From: Acidobacteriota bacterium
GTDB taxonomy: Bacteria > Acidobacteriota > Vicinamibacteria > Marinacidobacterales > Marinacidobacteraceae
Direction: 5' to 3'
Length of the DNA: 64,000 bases
Assembly (NCBI GenBank): GCA_022826195.1
Contig: JAJDVI010000058.1
Coordinates: 1-64,000, forward strand
Shown piece by piece: positions 42,301 to 47,235 of the stretch (its first letter is position 1; each line of letters opens with the position of its first letter). Below the pieces are notes generated by a model. The model saw only the letters and a list, made by a program, of their open reading frames with translations, searched no databases and was not told where the DNA came from. The translations under genes were made by a program, and so were the position numbers.

Positions 42301-42392
42301 GTCGGTTGCCGGCGGGCGTCGAGCTTCCAGTGCCGGCCGGGGTATGCGTAGGGCGAATTGAGGATCGGGCGCTCGTAGAAGGCCTGGCTCAT
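39348..42392 (-). CDS. Type III-like restriction endonuclease subunit (Res), DEAD/DEAH helicase plus nuclease
   Basis: A 1014-residue superfamily 2 translocase. Walker A KMATGAGKTTVM is at about 179-190 and the DEAH-like motif LVLNDEGHHCYR at 313-324. A helicase motif V/VI region reads SVSMLTEGWDAQTV and CEQVVGRALRRQSY. The C-terminal restriction core is YRPDFIVAVEDAAG then LVVEIKGLRDEQ (PD...ExK). This fits the large type III-like family found beside N-terminally DPPY methyltransferases rather than the classical EcoP15I Res. ATP-driven translocation and cleavage of foreign DNA is the expected role. It is the first gene of a minus-strand operon res-DUF2283-mod-KAP and is divergent from the Panacea-like gene. 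Confidence 0.88.
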   Translation of the reverse strand: MSQAFYERPILNSPYAYPGRHWKLDARRQPTDEIVASRRTAEFISPVPATKAQSGKPTQLRLALGEKALSTAEQQYNPYQVINRIRREVDRWRELPEAEWGVTPETARLLRHWRHHVFQNLRPFFCQVEAAETAIWLVEVAGALRESGDGLKRSHREIWNHLHNANASANPELLRIALKMATGAGKTTVMAMLIAWQTVNAVRYPQRRNFTRGFLLVTPGITIRDRLRVLLPEDPESYYRTRELVPQGMLGDVKRAAVVITNFHAFQQRERLKLAKGTRALLRGRGETPPSTETEGQMLQRVMAPLLGMKSVLVLNDEGHHCYRANVLSQEREVEREEKEEAKRNEEAARVWISGIETLRRKLPVPVVFDLSATPFFLRGSGYAEGTLFPWTVSDFSLMDAIESGIVKLPRVPVSDNVPGAEMPKLRVLWEEIGKQMPKKVRGKTAAPFDPGLFPPLLETAASALYTHYERTFRQWAEAGIKEPPVFIVVCNNTATSKLLYDYLGGYQAPLEDKSPGPWQGGFELFRNYDETGNRLSRPRTLLIDSEQIESGDALDPKFREAAKDEIERFRRDFVERGGTWEEAAKITDAELLREAMNTVGKRGKLGADIRCVVSVSMLTEGWDAQTVTHILGVRAFGTQLLCEQVVGRALRRQSYEVNEEGRFDPEYADVLGVPFDFTAKPIPPVPRPVRPTTHVHAVRPERDAREIRFPHIEGYRMELPEDRLTAKFTHDSTLTLDPETVGPAETTNQGIVGLPEELRPDRNKGIRTQTLAFHLTRDLLRRHLRGANEEPRLHLFGKVKRIVTDWLEGGYLRCEGGTHRGQVLYEEIAERACERIRNAISAGLAGTRRALAVPAPYNPEGSTAEVDFTTTRTSLWKTDAEKCHVNLAVCDSAWETAFCRILEKDPRVRAYVKNDGLGFEIPYRHAGQSHRYRPDFIVAVEDAAGAAVHLVVEIKGLRDEQDQSKADTIRSRWILGVNNLGTWGRWEFLELTDANTMAAEFGAFVTRLTAAAA

Positions 42393-42507
42393 CGCGACGG
42401 CGCGCGATTGTAAGGGCGTGTAATGAAGGGGGTGTCATGTCGGCAAGAGATTTGCGGCGACATCCGCCCGCCGAATCAGAACCGGGAAAGCGCCCATTGG
42501 CGTTAGC

Positions 42508-43203
42508 ATGGGCAGTGCGATGACCGGTGCGAAGTCCTTGGCCCCCACAAGCTTTGGACGCGCCGAGACTGTCGTGATGGCCATGGCGGCCGGGGGTCGC
42601 GGAACCCTCTTCGAGCCCGTCCGCATTCAGAAGCTCCTCTTCCTGATCGACAGGGAGATTCCCCATTTCGTCGCAGGGCCGCACTTCGATTTCCGGCCGT
42701 ACCGCTACGGACCGTTCGACCGTGCGGTGTACGACGAATTGGATCTCCTGAGCCAGACGGGAAAGGTGGACATCCGGGACGGCCCCGGTCGCAGGACGTA
42801 CTCCCTGACCGGTCCCGGGCTCACAACGGGAACGGCAGCTCTACGTGAGCTTCCCGTCGAAGTTCGTCTCTATCTGAGTGATTTGGCGAGGTGGGTGCTG
42901 TCCCTCAGCTTCGGGCGACTGCTCGCCGCGATCTACCAGCGCTATCCCGAGATGTCGGTCAAGAGCGTGGCGCTGGATGTTGCTGACCGATTCCCCGGGA
43001 GAGGGCAGGGTCTCCCCGACCGACCGTTTCTCGATGGCATGGCCAGCACCTTCGACCTGACTGGCTCGCTCCTTGAGCCACGGACCGCAGAGACCGGGAC
43101 CCGCCGGGACGTAGAGGCGCTGCTGGACGATTGGTGCCGCGTGGGCGATGACCTGCGCTCCGCCATGGCCAAGTTCGCAACGACGTCGCCAGACGGATCC
43201 TGA
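42508..43203 (+). CDS. Panacea/YwgA-like protein, candidate antitoxin or regulator
   Basis: A 231-residue cytoplasmic protein. Residues about 36-75 (FEPVRIQKLLFLIDREIPHF, then FDFRPYRYGPFDRAVYDEL) have the 'KLQKLLFL....F.PY.YGPF...VY.DL..L...G' pattern. This pattern is shared by YwgA-type proteins and the Panacea (DUF4065, SocA-like) antitoxin domain. The rest is helical and unassigned. A DUF2335 membrane protein follows 20 bases later, suggesting a two-gene unit. ATG at 42508 or 42520 could start translation. Panacea-domain antitoxins neutralise many unrelated toxins; assignment here rests on the motif only. Confidence 0.6.
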   Translation: MGSAMTGAKSLAPTSFGRAETVVMAMAAGGRGTLFEPVRIQKLLFLIDREIPHFVAGPHFDFRPYRYGPFDRAVYDELDLLSQTGKVDIRDGPGRRTYSLTGPGLTTGTAALRELPVEVRLYLSDLARWVLSLSFGRLLAAIYQRYPEMSVKSVALDVADRFPGRGQGLPDRPFLDGMASTFDLTGSLLEPRTAETGTRRDVEALLDDWCRVGDDLRSAMAKFATTSPDGS

Positions 43204-43223
43204 CCAATCACGGTTTCCACCCG

Positions 43224-43751
43224 ATGAGTGCCCGGAAACCGAAGAAACAACAAGCCATAACGAAGCGACGCTCCGCGGATTCGCCGCAGCAGACGGACCA
43301 ACCCGCAACCCCTGCCGCCGTTAGGCCGAGCGTTCCGAACGCCGTTACCGAGCGCTTCGAGGCGTTCGTCGGACCGCTTCCCCACCCCGATCACTATGCG
43401 GCCTACGAGCAGACCCTGACAGGTGCAGCGGACCGCATCCTTGCACAGGCGGAACAGCAGTCCTCTCATCGCCAGGCTCAGGAAGCGATTGAACTCCGCG
43501 CACGCATTGACGCACGAGCCCGCGGACAGTGGTTCGCCTTCATTGTCGCGCTGACGAGCCTTGGACTTGGCGCGTACCTCGCCACAACCGGATTGAGCGG
43601 CCTCGGGGCGATCGTCGTGGCTTTCGGACTTGCCGAGCTAGGGATCACGATCTATCTGAAGCTACGCGGGATACTGAATCCAGAGGACAAAACCCCGAGT
43701 CCGCCGGACCCGCCCCGGCCGCCCCCTCAGAAGCCGGGCGACACGAGGTAG
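43224..43751 (+). CDS. DUF2335 two-TM membrane protein
   Basis: A 175-residue protein. The N-terminal 40 residues are polar and low complexity. The core FVGPLPHPDHYAAYEQTLTG then AADRILAQAEQQSSHR (48-83) is the DUF2335 signature. Two transmembrane helices follow (103-121, 126-147), separated by a short Gly-rich turn. The C-terminus is proline-rich (SPPDPPRPPPQKPGD). DUF2335 proteins are frequent in mobile and prophage-like regions and their function is unknown. The distance to the upstream Panacea-like gene supports co-transcription, and a membrane-active toxin role is conceivable but unproven. Confidence 0.75.
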   Translation: MSARKPKKQQAITKRRSADSPQQTDQPATPAAVRPSVPNAVTERFEAFVGPLPHPDHYAAYEQTLTGAADRILAQAEQQSSHRQAQEAIELRARIDARARGQWFAFIVALTSLGLGAYLATTGLSGLGAIVVAFGLAELGITIYLKLRGILNPEDKTPSPPDPPRPPPQKPGDTR

Positions 43752-43900
43752 CGGTGGGTGCGCGGATTCGATGCCCCAGATCGGCGTCTTCGTGGGCAGT
43801 TGAGCCAGTCGACGCCGATCCGGAGGCTCCGCCGGAAGGCTCGCCGACGCATCCTCACCCGCGCGACACATGTTCTGCCCGCCATGCGGGCGACGTCTTC

Positions 43901-43972
43901 TGTCGCTGTTCAACGACAACTCTAGAATGTCCATGAACGACGACATTTCCCGTTTGTCGTCGTTCAGCGACA
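43901..43972. promoter_or_regulatory. Three operator-like repeats before the XRE gene
   Basis: Three 19-base copies of one motif are present. TGTCGCTGTTCAACGACAA is at 43901-43919 and TGTCCATGAACGACGACAT at 43928-43946. The reverse complement copy TGTCGCTGAACGACGACAA is at 43954-43972. The first and third form a large inverted repeat. They end 19 bases before the start of the HTH gene, as expected for autoregulation. Confidence 0.75.
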
Positions 43973-43991
43973 CTCTGCGAGAGGTTCACCC

Positions 43992-44261
43992 TTGTTCGTT
44001 CGTTCCGCCCGCACGCTTGGAATGCTGGTGCGCGAGCAACGCCGGCGTCGGGGACTGACCCAGGCGCAGCTTGCCCGCCGGGCGGGAGTGAGCCGGCAGT
44101 GGCTCAGTGGCCTCGAACGGGGCCGGGAAGGCGCCGAACTCGGGCGCGTACTCCGCACCCTCGCCTGCGCCGGCGTCATCCTGAAGCTCGAGGAGCAGCA
44201 ACCCTCACCGCTCGACCCGACCGCGGTGGTCGAAGCTCATCGCTCCCCGCTTCCGGAATGA
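43992..44261 (+). CDS. XRE/HipB-like helix-turn-helix regulator without hipA
   Basis: An 89-residue protein from a TTG start preceded by GAGAGG. It has the Cro/C1-type HTH LGMLVREQRRRRGLTQAQLA then RRAGVSRQWLSGLERGREGA (residues about 9-50), followed by ELGRVLRTLACAGVILKLEE. This last part closely follows the HipB antitoxin pattern. HipB is normally followed by the HipA kinase, but none is present downstream. It may be an orphan regulator left from a hipBA locus or may control other genes. Three matching repeats upstream are probable binding sites. Confidence 0.8.
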   Translation: MFVRSARTLGMLVREQRRRRGLTQAQLARRAGVSRQWLSGLERGREGAELGRVLRTLACAGVILKLEEQQPSPLDPTAVVEAHRSPLPE

Positions 44262-44274
44262 CGGTCGCTGGGGG

Positions 44275-44355
44275 CTGCCTACGGGTGTGCCCCAGCGCAC
44301 TCCCCGACGGGAGATCGAGCTGGCGCTGCGGCGCGCCAGGGAGGTATCCGAATGA
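44275..44355 (+). pseudogene. C-terminal remnant of a HigB/Gp49-like toxin
   Basis: The 26 codons ending at TGA 44353-44355 read LPTGVPQRTPRREIELALRR then AREVSE. This matches the C-terminal end of HigB/Gp49-type (RelE superfamily) toxins, where 'HGFVKKTQKTPRREIELALRR' precedes the stop. The stop overlaps the HigA-like ATG as ATGA, exactly as in an intact higBA operon. No N-terminal toxin sequence or start codon is found upstream: the frame runs into the XRE gene region. The toxin body therefore appears deleted. Confidence 0.65.
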
Positions 44356-44630
44356 GCACGGTTGATGAACTGCACGAGCGCTGGAGCCGCCAGGCGGACT
44401 ATCGCGAGGCATATGAGGAGTTGGGGCCGGAATACACGGTGGCCCGGGCACTGATCGAGGCCCGTGCGCGCGCCGGCTTCTCCCAGGCGGAGCTCGCCGC
44501 GCGGATGGAGACCACCCAATCCGCAGTGGCCCGGATGGAGAGCGGCCGGACCCGGCCCTCGACGCGGACGCTGGAGAAGGTGGCCCGGGCGACGGGCACG
44601 CGGCTCCGGATTCACTTCGAACCTGCGTGA
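44352..44630 (+). CDS. HigA-like XRE antitoxin, now orphaned
   Basis: A 92-residue protein. The N-terminal part DELHERWSRQADYREAYEEL then GPEYTVARALIEAR is typical of antitoxins of Gp49/HigB toxins. The HTH is RAGFSQAELAARMETTQSAV then ARMESGRTRPS (about 38-70), followed by LEKVARATGTRLRIHF. A strong GGGAGG ribosome site precedes the ATG. The matching toxin survives only as a short C-terminal stub overlapping the start. The antitoxin is intact and may persist as a regulator or by neutralising related toxins. Confidence 0.85.
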   Translation: MSTVDELHERWSRQADYREAYEELGPEYTVARALIEARARAGFSQAELAARMETTQSAVARMESGRTRPSTRTLEKVARATGTRLRIHFEPA

Positions 44631-44688
44631 TGCGGGCCGCGCACCGGTATTCGCGCCGGCGTGGTGGCGGGGATCATGCTGCGGCGGG

Positions 44689-45257
44689 GGTCCGGTCGAT
44701 ATCCGGCGCCTCTGACCCAGGCTCCGGTCGACAGCGCCCATCGGCAGGAGGAGGTCCGGTCTATAACGCTGCTCGCGGAAGAGGGTCCGGTCGATATCCG
44801 GGATCTCCGATTCCCAGCTCCGGTCGATATCGGCAAGGCTCCGGTCGATATCCGGTGTCTCGGATTCCAGCTCCGGTCGATAACGCCGGAGCTCCGGTCG
44901 ATATCCGGCGTCTCGGACTCCAGCTCCGGTCGATAACGCCGGAGCTCCGGTCGATATCCGGGGTCTCCGACTACAGCTCCGGTCGATAACGGCAGGGGTC
45001 CGGTCGATATCCAGGGTCTCCGACTCCCAGCTCCGGTCGATAACAGCGGGGGTCCGGTCGATATCCGGCGTCTCGGATTTCAGCTCCGGTCGATAACGGC
45101 GGGGCTCCGGTCGATATCCGGGATCTCCGATTCCAGCTCCGGTCGATAGCGCCGAAGCTCCGGTCGATATCCGGGATCTCCGATTCCCAGCTCCGGTCAA
45201 TAACGCCGAAGCTCCGGTCGATATCCGGGGCCTCGGATTCCCAGCTCCGGTCGATAA
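44689..45257 (+). repeat. Tandem array of a 53-54 bp unit built on GCTCCGGTCGATA
   Basis: About ten units run head to tail. Each unit has two copies of GCTCCGGTCGATA: one followed by TCCGG...TCTC(C/G)GA(T/C)TCC, the other by ACGCCGG or a variant. The two spacings alternate, about 32-33 and 21 bases. Units of 53 and 54 bp are mixed (TTCCAG versus TTCCCAG), so no reading frame is kept across the array and it is best read as non-coding. The first two units (44689-44783) are degenerate and the middle ones are nearly identical. TCCGG and CCGGA arms around TCGATAT allow small hairpins. A shorter array of the same unit lies at 46971-47099. Confidence 0.9.
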
Positions 45258-45258
45258 C

Positions 45259-45300
45259 TGTCAGAGACACCCACTCGTACGCAGTTGGGAGACACCTACT
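45259..45300 (+). mobile_element. Possible IS terminus remnant
   Basis: Directly abutting the array end, TGTCAGAGACACCCACT is followed 25 bases later by a second GAGACACCTACT. A TGT-starting end with internally repeated transposase-site-like motifs resembles termini of IS21-type elements. No transposase gene or matching second end was found, so this is a weak call. The remaining interval to 45628 holds another short repeat (CCGGTTGAGA at about 45350 and 45431) but no gene. Confidence 0.3.
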
Positions 45301-45536
45301 TTTCCGCACCGGTAGTCCTCGATAGGGGGTCTGCTTCGGGTCCGGACTGTTCCGGTTGAGACGGCTCGCGTGGGGACAAGTCGGGGCGGGATGATTCTGG
45401 CGGGGACGTGCCGGTTGGGGGCGGATCCGGTTGAGAAACCTCGCTTGTCGGCGATCTCGCCGGGCGGGCGGAAAAAGCGGGATCGCCGCGCCCTGCCGAG
45501 TTGGGGCGGGTGTGCGTTCACTCAGACAACGGCAAG

Positions 45537-45575
45537 TTGCGCAACCGGGCAAGTTTGCCCAATGGCGCAATTGCG
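45537..45575. promoter_or_regulatory. Cluster of palindromes matching the DUF4143-1 operator pattern
   Basis: TTGCGCAA (45537-45544) and GGGCAAGTTTGCCC (45547-45560, followed by AATGG) lie here, with GCGCAATTGCG ending at 45575. The middle one has the same form as TGAGCAAAATTGCTCA plus AATGG at 29258: xGxGCAA-2-TTGCxC, then AATGG. It sits 54 bases beyond the stop of the second DUF4143 gene, so it is not that gene's promoter. Confidence 0.45.
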
Positions 45576-45628
45576 TGCCTCCCGATGCAGAGCCGATAGC
45601 CGTCCCGCAGGGACCACCGACGCTCCGG

Positions 45629-46834
45629 TCAAAGCAGTTGCGACAGGAGTGTGCGGCCGGGGACGATCTGCGGCGGACCAGGGCGGTCGAATCCGTCCGC
45701 CGCAACGTACTCGCCGCCAAGGGCGACCTGGAAGGCGAACGGGGCGCCGAGCTGGTCCTGGAAGCGCCGGAGCGCGGGACTCAGCGAGGCGTCTCCGTGC
45801 TTCACCTCGACCAGGAACCACGGCTCCCCGTCCCGCACGACGACGAAGTCCACCTCCCGCTTCTCCTTGTCGCGGAGGTAGCCGAGTTGGAAGGCCCCGA
45901 GGCCGAGGTCGGTCCAGCCTTCGACCGCCTTCAGCAGGTGGCAGGCGACAAGGGTTTCGGCGCGCCGGCCGGCGTCGGCAATGGAGGCCCAGTCCCGCAG
46001 GAACCACTTGGGCTCCTTGCGGAGCGAGCGGGTGACGTTCCGGAACCACGGCCGGACCAGGAACCCCAGGTGGAAGTCGCACAGCGCCCCGACCCAGCGG
46101 CGCACGGTGTCCACCGAGACGCGCACCAGCGGCGCGAGGTTGGAAAACACGATCTGCTCCGCCGACCGCTCGCCGAGCAGCCGCGCCATAAGCGCCAGTT
46201 GATCGAGTTGCCGAACTTCGGCCAGGTCGCGGATGTCCTCCCGCACCAACTGTTCGAAGCGAAGCGACTGCCAACGCCGGTCGAACCGCCGGTCCCTTTT
46301 GAGCCAGGGCTCCGGGAAACCGCCGTGCCGCCAGAGCGCATCCCAGTCGGCGTCCTCGATCTCGCGCGGCGCGCGGACGACCCGGCCCGGGTCGGGAAGG
46401 TCCTGCGCCGCGATCTCCGCGACCGAGATCGGGTGCATCCGGTAGGAGAAGTAGCGTCCCATGAGGCTGTCGCCGCCCCGGCGGTAGATCCCGAGCCGGC
46501 TGCTTCCGGTGACCGCGATTCGCACGCGGTTCCCGTAAGCGTCGAAGAAGCCCTTGAGGAACTGTTTCCAGCGCGGGAACTTGTGCAGCTCGTCGAACAG
46601 GACCACCGGCGTCCCGGCACGCAGACGGTCCAGCCCGATGACCCCGGCCACCCGCGTCGGACCGGCCAGGATCGTCTCCCGATCATCGAGGTCGTCCCAG
46701 TTCAGGTAGGCGTCTGCCCGGAGGCGGCAGGTGGTGGTCTTCCCAACCTGGCGCGGGCCGCTGACGAAGGCCATCTGCCGATGCTTCGTCAGGTGCTCGG
46801 CCAGCACCGCGTCGTAGATCCGGGGCGCGATCAT
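45629..46834 (-). CDS. AAA ATPase with DUF4143 domain (copy 2)
   Basis: A 401-residue AAA_14-DUF4143 protein. Walker A is GPRQVGKTT (26-34) and Walker B is TPVVLFDELHKFPRW (about 74-88). The sensor strand RIAVTGSSRLGIYRRGGDSL and HGGFPEPWLKRD follow. The C-terminal restriction-fold core is KEKREVDFVVVRDGEPWFLV then EVKHG. It sits alone, with arrays of the same tandem repeat on both sides. Its stop codon falls inside a sequence (GCTCCGGTCA) resembling the repeat core. The promoter is well formed and so close to the ATG that the mRNA is probably leaderless. Family function unknown. Confidence 0.88.
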   Translation of the reverse strand: MIAPRIYDAVLAEHLTKHRQMAFVSGPRQVGKTTTCRLRADAYLNWDDLDDRETILAGPTRVAGVIGLDRLRAGTPVVLFDELHKFPRWKQFLKGFFDAYGNRVRIAVTGSSRLGIYRRGGDSLMGRYFSYRMHPISVAEIAAQDLPDPGRVVRAPREIEDADWDALWRHGGFPEPWLKRDRRFDRRWQSLRFEQLVREDIRDLAEVRQLDQLALMARLLGERSAEQIVFSNLAPLVRVSVDTVRRWVGALCDFHLGFLVRPWFRNVTRSLRKEPKWFLRDWASIADAGRRAETLVACHLLKAVEGWTDLGLGAFQLGYLRDKEKREVDFVVVRDGEPWFLVEVKHGDASLSPALRRFQDQLGAPFAFQVALGGEYVAADGFDRPGPPQIVPGRTLLSQLL

Positions 46835-46842
46835 GTCCGACC

Positions 46843-46870
46843 ATTATCGTGACTATCGTTGAATAGTCAA
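46843..46870 (-). promoter_or_regulatory. Promoter with nested inverted repeat for DUF4143 copy 2
   Basis: On the minus strand, TTGACT (46865-46870) and GATAAT (46843-46848) are separated by 16 bases. The inverted repeat GACTAT...ATAGTC (46851-46868) overlaps the -35 and spacer, and a third GACTAT half-site follows at 46871. The -10 ends eight bases before the ATG, so transcription should start about at the start codon. Confidence 0.75.
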
Positions 46871-46970
46871 GACTATCCGACGATGTGTCGTATTCTGGTC
46901 AGGAGTGGACCGTTCCGGGGAGCGGCGCGCCGCGGCGTCGGGCCACCGCACCCTCCGTTCGATGACGCCG

Positions 46971-47099
46971 CAGCTCCGGTCGATAGCGCCGGGGGTCCGG
47001 TCGAAAACGGGGGTCGGCGATTCCCAGCTCCGGTCGATCGCGGCGGAGGTCCGGTCGATATCGAGGGTCTCCAATTCCCGGCTCCGGTCGATACTCGGG
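46971..47099 (+). repeat. Short second array of the 53-54 bp tandem unit
   Basis: About two and a half diverged units (CAGCTCCGGTCGATAGCGCC, then GGGTCCGGTCGAAAAC, then CAGCTCCGGTCGATCGC and GAGGTCCGGTCGATATCGAG) lie 137 bases upstream of the DUF4143 copy 2 start codon. They are in the same orientation as the long array beyond the gene's other end. Confidence 0.8.
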
Positions 47100-47139
47100 A
47101 TCGGCTCCGTCGTGAGGGTGGACGGGGATCACGACGGGC

Positions 47140-47187
47140 GCGGCGCGGAGCGCCGCGGTGCCGGTCGGAGACCGGCGTTCCAAGCCG
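47140..47187 (+). repeat. Dispersed double-hairpin repeat
   Basis: GCGGCGCGGAGCGCCGC forms the first stem. GCCGGTCGGAGACCGGC forms the second and is followed by GTTCCAAGCCG. It lies 49 bases past the stop of the sterol reductase gene. A nearly identical copy is at 49225. Confidence 0.75.
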
Positions 47188-47235
47188 TACGCGCGATAAG
47201 GCAGGTCAGCGCTACGCGCTCTGCGGGCCGGCGGC

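Noticed and set aside
44099-44365. An Arg-rich plus-strand frame between the XRE and HigA-like genes
   Set aside because: It overlaps the XRE gene out of frame. The meaningful frame in this interval is the HigB stub.
44689-45257. The repeat array as a CRISPR
   Set aside because: The parts between repeated motifs are themselves repeated rather than unique spacers, spacings alternate 21 and 32-33, and no cas gene is present.
44205-45720. Minus-strand open frames through the array as a repetitive protein (IDRSWESE-type repeats)
   Set aside because: Units of 53 and 54 bp shift the frame repeatedly, so the same repeat is read in different frames; there is no start with a ribosome site.
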